A stretch of DNA of 64,000 nt from Catonia carolina (lineage: Eukaryota; Arthropoda; Insecta; Hemiptera; Achilidae): positions 55,099,722 to 55,163,721 of the forward strand of contig JAQMRL010000005.1 in assembly GCA_035578175.1 (NCBI GenBank). Reading direction: 5' to 3'. A model generated the notes under the pieces. It ran no database searches, was not told the origin of the DNA, and worked only from the letters and a program-made list of their open reading frames with translations. The position numbers and the translations under genes were made by a program. Positions 20,620 to 31,706 of this stretch are shown piece after piece. How positions within the stretch are numbered: the first letter of the stretch is position 1; every line of letters starts with the position of its first letter.

Positions 20620-20992
20620 GAGCAGATGCCAATTAAGCTTGCCGGTTTTCTAATGTGCGCAGAAGGTTTATTTTGGTAGCGGCGTGCTTGGTTGCCTCAG
20701 CGAGTGGTGGGTGTCAGTGCTGAACCAGTTGTGATCAGAATCACGTCGCTCTCACAACGTAATGTATCAGCTAACCTGAAAAAATTAGTCTGTAATGTGT
20801 TGTATGTGGTAGGCATTAATGTTGTATACAATGTTTACAATTTAATGTTTTTTACATTGCTAATAGATGGTAATATATATCGTTCAGGGCCTGTGGTTTA
20901 ATAGGCAGTTCGGTACTAAGACTGAGTCTACCGACTGAATCCAAACTGTTGGCGCAGCTACTACGGCAAGCTTGTTTGACGTCCACTGAATA
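20620..20992 (+). mobile_element. TA-flanked MITE family D, copy 2
   Basis: Left end TA-GAGCAGATGCCAATTAAGC; right end degraded (AAGCTTGTTTGACGTCC). The interior is well conserved with copies 1, 3 and 4. The 69-codon ORF across it is chance. Confidence 0.8.
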
Positions 20993-21118
20993 CTATGCTA
21001 TGATACAGAGGTGGTCACATCATGCAGCATAATTATAAGGGGCGGCATATGCAATGAAACCAAAATACAATTTTAACCATTTAATAATTTTATGATTCTT
21101 TATACAATACATTTATAC

Positions 21119-21303
21119 CGGCCGCATTGGCAAAGTTGGTAACGTGCTCGCCTCTCATCATGCGGTCTTGGGTTCGAATCCCATTCAGGCACGAAATTTT
21201 TTCATACGTTACAAAAAAATCATTTCATCATTCACCGTCTGCATTAGCAGTAATTGCAGAACAGTCGGACGTTAAACCAAAAAAAAAAAAAAAAAAAAAA
21301 AAA
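21119..21303 (+). repeat. tRNA-derived SINE, family B, full copy
   Basis: CGGCCGCATTGGCAAAGTTGG (box A), GGGTTCGAATCCC (box B), CATTCAGGCACG, TTCACCGTCTGCATTAGCAG, CGGACGTTAAACC and a ~25-A tail. The long pure A tail suggests a fairly recent insertion. Confidence 0.85.
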
Positions 21304-21764
21304 ATTACACAATACTTTTCTAAATTAGTCTATCTTATTCCAATATTGATGTATATGATTTATAATGTATCGCACTTCTCTGCCTAACCGCTTTTGTTAC
21401 CATTTGATTTGCATTGTTGACAAGTGCTTGCTTAAAGACTTAGATCTGACAGCAAGAAGCTATTGTTTTTTTTTCTAATATACCATCCGGTCACTTCTAA
21501 AAGCTTTTTTGAAACCGGAGGCAATAATTGCGCCTGTTACTTGTTGATAGTTCTGCAGGTTATTTTAAAGAAATATTTAAGTTTGTAAAAATTTGCCTCA
21601 TACTTAGAAAATATTGCATAGCTCTGATTAACACAACAATAATTGAAAAAAAATCATTAAATCTTGAAAATAAAATAGTTCTGTACATAAACTTCATTAC
21701 AAGCAATTAAAATTTACCTGTAATCCAAATAAACAATTATCTTATCAATTGTAAAATTTAAAAA

Positions 21765-22395
21765 TCTGGTGTGAAACACTCACATGACTTTCTCCTGTTA
21801 ATGTAAATAATGAAAACATAACCTAATTTTAATCATGAGTTAATGATGCTAAATGAAAGTCAACTTCTGCAGGACTTAAAATATGGAGAAATTCACCAAT
21901 TGATTCTAAACTAAACTCTATATAAATAAGAGTTGTAGGTTTTTTTTAATTTTCTATAACTTGGATTTTATACACTTTTGTCATAAAATACATATTAAGG
22001 CCGCAATATTAAAAAAACACACAAGATTACAGCCTCCTCAAGAATTTCAGCTGACATGCCACTTACCCTATCTTGTAGAACATTATAAATGTAGTAAATG
22101 AGGTGATATTAAAAAAATTTTTTTTTTTTTGAGAAAATCACACGAATAAACTACTACTTCTGGTTGACCAATTTATGTCAGAACCTCTTGTGGTACCTAA
22201 CTTAAGTTCCTACTTTCAACTTAATACAATATTCCATTCTTGAGATTTTTGTTCACCCACACATACCAATCATGAAAAAAGTGGTTTTTTTTCAGAGGGG
22301 GTGTTCCGAGGGCCTGAAAATCTTTATTTCCACGAAAACTTGATTTTATATCTACATAAAAACAATTCTTACCTTTTCTATATCCATTAAGGGCG
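21765..22395 (-). repeat. interspersed repeat family E, copy 2
   Basis: Minus-strand copy running from AATCTGGTGTGAAACACTCA to GGGCGAGAGAAATAA. It is shorter than copies 1 and 8 and lacks part of the interior tandem repeat. Confidence 0.7.
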
Positions 22396-23327
22396 AGAGA
22401 AATAAATCAATTACCTGAATCGTTTATTTTGTAACGAATTATTTACTCACATTTTTAAAAATGTGTTATTTTTTATTTCCTTTCTCTTGTACGTTTTCTT
22501 TTCTTAGATTACCTGTAAAACTAACCCTCACACATTTTTGTGTTTCTAAAATGTTTTTGTAATTGTTTAAGAAATTAGTTATGATGAATAAAATGGAAAG
22601 GCCAATAAATGGGAATGTACTGGATACCTTTTTTAATACAAAAGTGAATTTTAATGAGGATTTTTTTTGATGTATTTTATGATTATGAAATATAAAAATT
22701 ATAACATTTAAAAATTCTGTTTTATAGTTTAACTAATAATTTAATAGTTTTATTTAACTTTAAATTAATTTAATACGTGTTATTATTATTATTAATTAAT
22801 TTGTTATTCTGTAAAAAGTATATTATAAAATTAAATTTTGATTTTTTTATGTGCATAAATATTTATTGTATAATTTTAATTATATTAGTAATTCTTGTAA
22901 AAAATATTTTTCCTTTAATGTGTAGTTTTTTGATACTAAAACTAATAATTATGTGGAATAATTTAATATTTTAGATTGATTAAAATGGCCTCCTTTCCAC
23001 ATTTTTGGAACTGTTTTATAAAATTGTATCATTATTTTTACCAGTAATAATTTAAAAATATATATATTTAATTTCTTTTAATTAGTTTGACGTAGTTGTC
23101 ATGTATCAGCTTTATTTTGTACACATATTTTTATTTATAGGCATTATAATAGTTATATTACAATTAAAATTGTTGTGATACAGAACCTTGATAATAAAAT
23201 ATATAAATATTTTGTAAAATTTTGTATTTTGTTTATTATACTGCATCAATTTCCAAGATTTCAGAATTTAATCTTTGAGAAGTAACCTTTTGGCTTTACT
23301 TAATGCTAAAACATCTTGGCTGTTTAA
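22396..23327. other. intergenic AT-rich DNA, nothing recognised
   Basis: AT content is extreme around 22700-23230; the small ORFs there are low-complexity Leu/Ile reading. Confidence 0.5.
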
Positions 23328-24105
23328 CACTTTCCAGTCTACGATTTTTTTCACGACTATGCACTACAGACTAAAGTAAATTATACGTATCTTCCACTGT
23401 AGACTTAGGTTTTTTCAACTTTTTCAAAAAATCATTGTGTAAGTCACTTCAGTTCTTATCAACAAGTTTATTATATGAAAATAAAGTTTGAAATTTGCTC
23501 TTTTTAACCATATATTTAGTTTAAGTCAATTATTAAGTTATTTATAAAATAATGCTATTTACAATTACTTTAATTTACATATATCCGAAAAAATTTATAT
23601 GAAACTTATATCAATATCGCTTTCATTCTCCGCAGGGTTGTATGATTCATCAATGTCCGTGTCATCTAATTCCGACCCAGAATTTTCTGCAAAACAATCT
23701 AATGCATCTCTAGATATCGTTTCATGAAATGTATGATAGCACAATAATAGTAAAACACATACACTGCTAACAACGTGGCCTTGTAACCCGCTATGTCAGT
23801 ACTTGGTAGTAGACGCTACGGTACGATCTCGCCCATTAAGTAGCGATCGATATATCAGAAAATACTAATCGATTCGGTTAACTATCGCTGTAGGTAAACG
23901 GAAAACAAAGTGAACTAAATAACAGTGAAAACGGGAAACGGATAGCGTATGGGTAGCCACATTTATAACAATGTGAAAGTAGCAAACGTATGAGATACAT
24001 TTGCCATCTAGGGATGTATATTGCCGTGCCCTTGTGACATACATTTGCTGTCACTCGGTGTATATCATCACGGCCGTATCACGTACGGTTGTCGTCTCGA
24101 AAGTG
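23328..24105 (-). mobile_element. short piggyBac-like derivative (TTAA TSD)
   Basis: 778 bp bounded by TTAA at 23324-23327 and 24106-24109. Both ends start CACTTTC and share a further imperfect AG.C.AC match. Reading the minus strand near 23735-23605 gives an acidic stretch with SGSELDDTDIDESYN, like a piggyBac N-terminus. The interior is otherwise non-coding, with loose GTATATTGCCG-type repeats. A third TTAACACTTT follows at 24118, 12 bp beyond the right end. Confidence 0.6.
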
Positions 24106-24129
24106 TTAACAAATACATTAACACTTTGA

Positions 24130-24870
24130 TAGACAAATTAAAAAAATTTTTTACCTAAATCTTTTAAAGATTTTGAGCATAAAAAATGTAGTTTATGAGG
24201 TGATTTTAAAAAATTGTTGAAATGATTTCTGAAAATATTGTATAGTAGTAGTGAGTAGGAAGTCCTGAGGTTTTGGGAAGAAGGATGAACGTCAGTTCCA
24301 GGCGACGGAAATGCGGTTCTTGAGAATAGTTCAGGAGTGTAGTTGGATGGATCACAAAGAATGAGGAAATTCAGGCCCATTTAAATGTCTTTACTGTATT
24401 AGAAACAGTTGATAAAAAAAGAGGTAGAAGTGGGAGGAACATTTAATATGCGTGAGTGAAGGTTGATGGGTAAACGGGCATTAATGCTGGAAAAGAGTTG
24501 TAGGTAAATCATGAAAAAGATGGGCAAAGAAGTCGGAACAGGTCAGAAGGCCTAATACTTGTCAGGAAGATGAAGCAGTTAAATTAAAAATCACACAAAT
24601 AAACTACTACTATTTCCAGTTGACCGATTTTGATGAAAATGTTCATGTAGGATCCCCGAAAATGTTCATGTAGGATCCCCTTGTGGTACCTAACATAAGT
24701 TTCAACTTTGAACACTATTTCATTATTGAGATATTTTGTTCGTGCACACACAGACCAATCGCTAAAACATGTTTTTTGGGTTCAGAAGGCCTGAAAATGT
24801 ATATTTCTGGTAAAAAATTGACATGAAAACAATACTTTCCTTCCCTATATATTCTTATAGGGCAAGCTAA
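24130..24870 (-). repeat. interspersed repeat family E, copy 3, split by a LINE remnant
   Basis: Family E sequence at about 24130-24240 and 24590-24870 (minus strand), ending near TAGGGCAAGCTAAAG. A 24-bp segment with TTCATGTAGGATCCCC is directly duplicated near 24645-24680. Confidence 0.65.
24241..24589 (+). repeat. LINE reverse-transcriptase C-terminal remnant
   Basis: A broken frame reads QATEMRFLRIVQECSWMDHK, the region C-terminal to RT in many insect LINEs, followed by a Lys/Arg-rich part with several stops. It is inserted in family E copy 3. Confidence 0.5.
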
Positions 24871-25110
24871 AGAGTTAGGTCATACAAGGAAGAACATGTT
24901 GCACAGTCTTGCCGTCTATGATGTCCGTAAATTCAACATATTGAGTATAATAGTGTAACAAAATAAGGTATCGATTGCAAAAGGGAGTTGTGAAGACCTG
25001 CTCAGATAAAACTAAAAATTTTTACAAATAATTGTTTTTGTCAAAACTTATTTCAGATAATAATTGTTGTTTTTATGCAATACCTGTACAATTGGTACAC
25101 AAGGCATCTA

Positions 25111-25476
25111 GAGTGGATGCCAAATAAGCTTGCCAGTGTAGCTGTGCGAACAGTTTGGATTAAGTCGATAGATTTCGTGTCGTAGAACCGAACTGCCTAT
25201 TAAATTACATGTTCTAAACGATGTAAATTATCATCTATTAGCAATGTTAAAAATATTCAATTGTAAACATTGTATACAACAATTAACGCCTAACACATAC
25301 GACACATTACAGATTAATGTTTTCTGGTTAGCTGATTTATAACGTTGTGAGAGTGACTCTGGTTACAGCTGGTACAGCACTGACCCCACCACTCGCTGAG
25401 GCAACCAAGCACGGCGTTACCAAAATAAACTTTCTGCGCACTTAAGAAAACCAGCAAGGTTATTTGGCATCCGCTC
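25111..25476 (-). mobile_element. TA-flanked MITE family D, copy 3 (both ends intact)
   Basis: Left end GAGTGGATGCCAAATAAGCT and right end TATTTGGCATCCGCTC, with TA at 25109-25110 and 25477-25478. This copy best shows the terminal repeats and the TA duplication, which fit a Tc1/mariner-type non-autonomous element. Confidence 0.88.
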
Positions 25477-25478
25477 TA

Positions 25479-26365
25479 CTTCTAGTAAAGATTTAAAGCC
25501 AAATGTTTAAATAAAATTATGAAATTTATTAATTGATAAAAAATAATTTTTATAATAATTAACAATAGTATTTTATAAATTAATATTAATAACAATAAAT
25601 AGATATATAACATTATTTAATTAAAAGTATAAATTTATTAAAATTCATTTTTCATTCCATTGTAAAAGCAAAAAGTAATACATGAATATTTTATTTATTA
25701 TTATTTAGTTATGTTAAAAATTTGCAATATTTAATAATGTAATTCAATAAAAATATTCTAATAATTTATAGATTTAAAAAACCTCTTACTCTAGTAATTA
25801 AGTACAACTGATCATTTATGTTCTCGCAATTATTGTTTATCTTCTGATGATCGCAATGGTGATAACCTCAAAAATAAATCAAAGTAGAGCTGTTGAGTGC
25901 GTTGTTGTATAATGAGCAGGTAGATCAGTAATGGCAAGAACATTGACAATCATCTGAATCGGTTGCTGAAAATAAAACAATAATTTATCAATTCAATTAC
26001 AAAGAAGAAAAAATGAACTGGTATAGTATAAAATTTAATGATTAAATTATAGGAAAGTACCAAAGGGAGCGCTTATCAATATGTAATTCTGTCTCATGGT
26101 CATTAAACAGTATAACCTCTCTTAACCAAAATGGCCCTGAAAATTTAAAAATGAAATTAAATGTACGGTACTTTACACTTTTGCGCGACATGCAGACTAC
26201 CTATTTATTTCATCCTGTGTATTTCGAAATTTTCTCTTGTAAAAGTATTGTTCTGTATTTAAGTGTACCATAATTTCTTGCACTAGTATTTGTTTATTAA
26301 TTAAACTTACATCAAATTTTTCAGCATTAAATTCTCTACAAATTTCATTACTAAAATTTGATTGT
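25479..26365. other. intergenic AT-rich DNA, nothing recognised
   Basis: No conserved ORF or identifiable repeat. Confidence 0.5.
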
Positions 26366-26550
26366 GACCGCCTCCATAGCATAGTGGTTAGCGCATTGGC
26401 TGGCTTGCCACAGGGAATTCCTGGGTTTGATTCCTGGCCAGGGTCTGGAAATTTTCATGTGTCAAATCCCACAGTTAATGTTACATAATCCACCGTAGTT
26501 GTCACTAATAACCAAGCAGTTGATGCGGCGTTAAATAAATAAATTTTTTA
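26366..26550 (+). repeat. tRNA-derived SINE, family C, full copy
   Basis: GACCGCCTCCATAGCATAGTGG holds box A; GGGTTTGATTCCTGG holds box B; GTCTGGAAATTTTCATGTG follows; tail GCGGCGTTAAATAAATAAA. The reference copy for this family in the window. Confidence 0.8.
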
Positions 26551-27424
26551 AAAAATTTGGTTATATTGTAAAACTTTGCAAAGTTATTGCTGTTTAAACA
26601 TAAAAATGTGTTTTTTTAATCAATATTTTCTTATGTGTCAGATGTTTTTAAAACTACTAAAGATACAGTTCTAGGACTTATTTTATTAAATTTTTCAGAC
26701 TGAATATCATATAAATCCACCAAATTTGACATTAAAAGTGCCCCAAAAAATTCAGTATTACCGAATTTCACCAGGCGAACTGAAATCGTGAGGAAATTTT
26801 CTGCTAGCTGTAACTCACTAGTGAACCGTTTTCAGAAAATTTTTTTTAAATATTATTTTTTACCTATCATTTTATCTGTTAACTAACATGGTTCACTGGA
26901 TCCACCATCATCAGAGTCACTACAACCCCACTAATCCAAAATTTTAGATAATCAGAACGGATTTATATTTTTTTAAACATTCTTTTATATATGAAAAGCC
27001 TTTTAAAATAAAAACTAAGTAATTTCATTATGAAAAAAATATTTTTAATAGGCTTCTACACAAAAAATAGATGAACGGTACTCACACAATATAAAATGCA
27101 TAATGTAAAAATATTTCTTGTGATTCATTAGCAATTACAAGAAATTGCACATTTTAAGTACTACCTGGCTGTATAAAATCACAAACTGTTTGCTGTTATA
27201 ATGTCGAAAACCTTGATGATGACAACAGAATATTTCACCAACACTTCATAAACTTGATGTCTGTGTGCATTGCTTTGTGCAGCTCTACATACTGCAGTGC
27301 TACTTCCAATACTTTTGCTGTTTCTGAATGTGAAGTAAGCCACTCCATGTTATATATTTCATTAGTTTTTTTTTTTATTAGGCATATTTTTTTGGATAAT
27401 CTGAACATTAAAAAATCAGAACAG
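26551..27424. other. intergenic DNA, nothing firm
   Basis: Near 26885-26930 one arm of the ATCCACCATCATCAGAG sequence seen at 17781 recurs. Nothing else recognised. Confidence 0.4.
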
Positions 27425-28702
27425 TCCAACTGAGAAATCTGGTGTGAAACACACAGTAGTTTCTTGCCAATCTAATAATGAACTATATAACCTAACATTA
27501 GTAATTTTTTTTTATTATTCCTAATGTGTGTACATTGCAATCTGTTCAATTCAGAACAATAAGCAACCCCATGACCCAATGAGATGAGGATGATATGTGT
27601 ATGACGTGTTAATGAGGTGTAGTCTTGTACAGACTCAGGCGGACCATTCCTGAGAGTATGGTTAATTGAAACCCAACCATCAAAGTACACCGGTAACCAC
27701 TGTCTAGTATTCAAATCCGTATAAAAGTAACTACCTTTACTAGGATTTGAACCAGGAACCTCATCTCCGAAAATCAGCTGTTGAACAGCTGATTTTGGCG
27801 ACGACTTTACCTCTAGACCAACCCGGTGGGTCAACATTAGTAATAAAACTTTAAAAATAAACAAAAAATTAACCTCAAAAGCATAACCTTATTTTAATCA
27901 TGAGTGAATGATACAAAATGAAAACCAACCTTAGTTTGGGTTAATATGGAAAATCACTCTTTGACGCTAAACTAGGCTCTGTAGAGAAAAATGTTTAAAA
28001 TAAAAGTTGTAGATGTTTTAATTTCCTATAAATTTTATTACATACACTTTTGTCATAAAATGCATACTAAGGCCGAAATCTTAAAAATTTCATTTTTTTA
28101 CAGATTTTCATGAAAGAAACAGAAAATCACTAATTACTGCTAAACTAAGTGTTAAACAAAAAATGTTTATAATATAATTTTTAGGTTTTAAAATTTTTTA
28201 CAACTTTGATTATATGCACCTTTGCCCTAAAATACATATTAAAGCCGCAATCTTAAAAAAAACTATTTTTTCTATGAGAGCATAGCCTCCCCAAGAATTT
28301 CAGCAAACATGGCACTTACACTATCTTGTAGAGCACAAAAAATGTTGTACAGGAGGCGATTTTTTTAAAAAAATCGTAGAAGGTGTTTTAGAGAAAACCA
28401 TAAAAAGTGAAATTACATGAATAAACTACTACTTCTGGTTGACCGATTTTGATGAAAACATTCGTGTCAGGTCCTGTAGTGGTGCCTAACTTAAGTTTCA
28501 AGAACTTGGTACAATGTTCTGTTTTTGAGATATTTTGTTCACACACACACACACACACGGACCAATCACTAAAAACATGTTTTTTGGATTCAGGAGGTCA
28601 GTAAACGTGTAGATCCGGAGAAAACTTGATTTTGAAAAATCAACATAGAAACAATACTTTCTTTCCTATAATATATTCATATAGGCAAGAGAAAGTAAAA
28701 AT
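27425..28702 (-). repeat. interspersed repeat family E, copy 4, with nested SINE
   Basis: Minus-strand copy from AATCTGGTGTGAAACACACA to AGGCAAGAGAAAGTAAAAAT. A family F SINE is inserted at about 27510-27838. A (CA)n run of about 10 units at 28540-28557 occupies the place where other copies have GTCTGTGTGTG. Confidence 0.75.
27510..27838 (-). repeat. tRNA-derived SINE, family F, nested in family E
   Basis: On the minus strand: ACCCACCGGGTTGGTCTAGA (box A), AATCAGCTGTTCAACAGCTG, CCTGGTTCAAATCCTAG (box B), then a long body shared with the copy at 49238. The 130-codon ORF across it is not a gene. Confidence 0.75.
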
Positions 28703-28999
28703 TGAAATTAATTATATTAAATTTTTTTCTAGAAGATGTCTCTTCAGTCATTTGTATTAAACTGAAAAACCTGATTAAAATATTTTTTTAATACTCTGAT
28801 GATGTCAGATCTACCAAACTATGATAGTTGAAAGATAAAATCTTAGTTAGGTAAAACAATTTTTATATCAGCAGCTATAAGAGATTAGTAAAATGTTACA
28901 ATGTGTTTACACTGAGAGTTTATACTGAATGGCATTTAATAAATTAAAAGCTATATTATACTGCATTTCTTTAATATTACTGAGTATGTACTGTGAATT

Positions 29000-29323
29000 G
29001 TTCTTGTCTTTAGTGTGAAAATTTCTCATGATTACAGCAGCAATTTTGAAGACAGCAGCAGCCAGCAGCAGTGTCAAATCACAACTGGTGAGTACACGAG
29101 CAATTTTGACGTTACTATCGATTATAGAATTATCGATTATAGTATGGGGAAAGATCTCCTGGTAGATATGTTGGATCCCCTAGGGCAGTTGTTGGAGGAT
29201 TCTCAGCTCTTAGGAGGAGTTACTCCCAAAGTGAAAGGAGCGATTCGGAGTCTCACTCATCGGTGGGAGTCCCTTTATCGCGACTACCGTGGAACGACAT
29301 CATTAATCGATGCGATTAGTTAG
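29000..29323 (+). CDS. unknown ORF, possible terminal exon
   Basis: Reading 29015-29323 gives about 102 residues, Ser/Gln-rich first (SSNFEDSSSQQQCQ), then MGKDLLVDMLDPLGQLLEDS, KVKGAIRSLTHRW and a stop. A plausible acceptor (gtctttag) lies at about 29012. Base composition is less AT-rich than its surroundings. No domain recognised. It could be an exon, a transposon fragment or chance. Confidence 0.25.
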   Translation, partial: VLVFSVKISHDYSSNFEDSSSQQQCQITTGEYTSNFDVTIDYRIIDYSMGKDLLVDMLDPLGQLLEDSQLLGGVTPKVKGAIRSLTHRWESLYRDYRGTTSLIDAIS

Positions 29324-29333
29324 TGTGAAAATA

Positions 29334-29783
29334 TTAAAGTAAAATAAAAACATAATTACAGTAATCAGAATAGGATGATGATGACGATGGTGAATCACAA
29401 TTTCTTCCTTGATAACAACCCTGTGGCATTGACTTGCGATTTGTTTTTATTGAACATTTCGGTAGTTTTTCTTTATTATTAACATTCAGGCATACAGATG
29501 CTTGTTTCTTCTTAGGTTTCTTTTCATTTTTTTTTGCTACATTTGATTTTCTTTTAACAACTTTCTTATCACATTCCTTCTTGACTGATGTAGATTTCAT
29601 TTTAACAACACTTTTGTCACTCTCTGAAACATCTGATTTTTTTACAGTTTTGCAAGTTTTAGTTTTATTTGTTACAGATTTTTGTTCTGGCTTGACAAAA
29701 CATACAGATGCTGATGATGTTGGTTCTGGTAATTCTTTGCTCAAGTTGGCAATATTACGTAAAGGTGATTTTTTTGGTGGCAT
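29334..29783 (-). CDS. hypothetical lysine-rich basic protein (149 aa)
   Basis: Starts MPPKKSPLRNIANLSKELPE and is very Lys/Ser-rich, with patches such as KKNEKKPKKKQ, KRKSNVAKK and a serine run SPSSSSSYSDY near the end. No membrane segment, no catalytic motif. The ATG context (aaaaATGcc) is acceptable. It resembles a small nuclear or chromatin-type basic protein in composition only. No polyadenylation signal was found just downstream on the minus strand, and it converges tail-to-tail with the ORF ending at 29323 (10 bp gap). Low-complexity ORFs in AT-rich DNA can arise by chance. Confidence 0.35.
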   Translation of the reverse strand: MPPKKSPLRNIANLSKELPEPTSSASVCFVKPEQKSVTNKTKTCKTVKKSDVSESDKSVVKMKSTSVKKECDKKVVKRKSNVAKKNEKKPKKKQASVCLNVNNKEKLPKCSIKTNRKSMPQGCYQGRNCDSPSSSSSYSDYCNYVFILL

Positions 29784-29887
29784 TTTTTATGATCTGAAAA
29801 ATGTATATTATTTCTATTAGTAATGTTATTTTGATTAAAATCTAGATTTGGATAACCCCTATATACATATATTTATCTTAGGTATTG

Positions 29888-30985
29888 AAAATATCATTCT
29901 ACTATTGGTTTCATAATCATAGACACCCGAGTTTGAACACTTGCATCTCCAAAACTATGAGTCGCATTTCAACATACTTTACATCAAAATGTAGCTCATT
30001 TTATTCTCCGTTGACCTGTAATAGTCCTATATTTTTAATATTGTTTAAAAATTGCCATATCGAGGTTGGAAGACAAAAAGACCCAGTTTTTTTGATACTG
30101 CGACAAATTTCATGCGTTTAGAGGGGCGTAACTCGATAAATATTTGACTGAAAAGTTTGAAATTTTAAAACATAGACAATTATATTCTTACAGCGTGTAC
30201 GAAATTTCAAATTCATACGTTGTTTAAATTTTGATTTATTTACAATATTCTGAACCCTTGCTATCTCGGTAAACCCGACCAATGTGGCCAATGTTGTGGT
30301 AGAATTTTTAGAATTTTGAAAAATAGATGGATAATGGCAGGGGGTGGGCGCTACTAACCATGTTGCCTGAATCTGACTGTCTACCTGAATTGACAATGCA
30401 GTCTGTCAGTTCAGGTAGACAGTCCGACAGGATGTCACGTACACAAACTAGCAACATGGATAGTAACACCCACTCCCTGCATTACCTATCTATTTTTTTA
30501 AAATTCTACCACAACATTGGCCAATCGATATTTCATATCATTAACATATCTGTTCTAAGTTTTTTATGTTGAATAAAACGATAGTTTGCCCGAGCCGAAC
30601 GATTGAGCGGTTACCAACATAGCAAGGGTTCAGAATATTGTAAATAAATCAAAATTTAAACAACGTATGAATTCAAAGTTTCATACACGCTGTAAGAATA
30701 TAAATGTCTATGTTGTGATAAAATTTCAGACTTTTTGGTCAAATATTTATCTAGTTACACCCCTCTAAACGCATGAAATTTGTCGCGGTATCAAAAAAAC
30801 TAGGTATATTTGTCTTCCAACGTCAATATGACAATTTTTAAACAACATTAAAAATATAGGACTATTATAGGTCAATGTAGAATAAAATGAGCTAAATTTT
30901 GATGTAAAGTATGTTGAATTGCGACTTATAGTTTTGGAGATGCAAGGGTTCAAACTCAGGTGTCTATGATTATGAAACCGATAGT
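29888..30985. repeat. ~1.1-kb foldback (long inverted repeat)
   Basis: The left arm (about 29888-30393) reappears inverted in the right arm (about 30399-30985), centred near 30396 where CTGTCTACCTGAATTGACA faces TGTCAGTTCAGGTAGACAG. Matching landmarks: TTTCATAATCATAGACACC with GGTGTCTATGATTATGAAAC, and GCAAGGGTTCAGAATATTG with its inverse. The right arm holds an extra ~75 bp near 30530-30610. No transposase and no clear TSD. A foldback transposon or a palindromic duplication. Confidence 0.88.
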
Positions 30986-31039
30986 AGTCATGCTGATGGT
31001 CCACCCATATTAACAGAACGTAATAATTTACTTTTCCCA

Positions 31040-31340
31040 TAACAAGCAGGTAGAGTGTTAAATTATTTACAGTTTATGTCCTAGTTCCAAGGCTACAAAA
31101 AATAGTTCTGTTTCCTATAACATGGTCAGCCAATTATATGACTGAAGCATTTAAGAACAGAAGAGGTAGAGATGTTAAAGACACTAGTCAGAGTCATCTC
31201 CTCTGAGAGTAATGAATTTCATTATACAGTCAGACCCTGTGGTGAATGAAGTGAACGTGTCATTTGCAGTGGAAAGTGGATGCTCTTTAGAGGGCCTGGG
31301 ATCCTGATAAGCATACTTTTCCACTCTGTTAGGAAGTTTT
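31040..31340 (+). repeat. interspersed repeat family A, copy 5 (3'-truncated)
   Basis: Starts AAGCAGGTAGAGTGTTAAAT and follows the family to about TTTTCCACTCTGTTAGGAAG, then stops before the conserved 3' hairpin end. Confidence 0.75.
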
Positions 31341-31514
31341 GTAGTTTTAAACATTGTTTTTGAGCTACTAAAGCTAAGTTAATCTAGTTAAATTTTAAAA
31401 CTAAATACTTTAGTACTTTAAGAACTGGGTAATATTAATCAATTAAAGGAAAAAAATACCCTTAAAATAGGAGGTGATATTAACATTTTTTAAGTAAATT
31501 ATAAACTGTTTAAA

Positions 31515-31690
31515 TAGACTGCCTTCATGGCCAAGTGGTTAGCATATTAGGCTGTAAAGAGGAAGTCCAGGTTCAATGCCTGGTTAGGGTCTGGTAAATG
31601 AACACCTGTTAAACCCACCATTTTCTTAACCCAAAGTATTCATTTATGACCTTGCTGTTGCTGCAACTTAAAATAAAATACAAAAAAAAA
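31515..31690 (+). repeat. tRNA-derived SINE, family C
   Basis: CTGCCTTCATGGCCAAGTGG (box A), AGGTTCAATGCCTGG (box B), GGGTCTGGTAAATG, CTTAAAATAAAAT and an A-rich tail ending just before the LINE insertion. Confidence 0.75.
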
Positions 31691-31706
31691 TAGAAATTTA
31701 TAACAC

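Noticed and set aside
21119..21195. Functional tRNA gene (box A and GGGTTCGAATCCC box B)
   Set aside because: The cloverleaf is imperfect, the same head recurs at four other places, and each is followed by the same non-tRNA body and A tail. It is a SINE.
27472..27864. 130-codon minus-strand ORF as a gene
   Set aside because: It runs through a tRNA-derived SINE that recurs at 49238; the ORF is not kept in the second copy.
29434..29820. 128-codon plus-strand ORF rich in Phe/Leu
   Set aside because: Mirror of the Lys-rich minus-strand ORF; the hydrophobic composition follows from reading AAA/AAG codons backwards.
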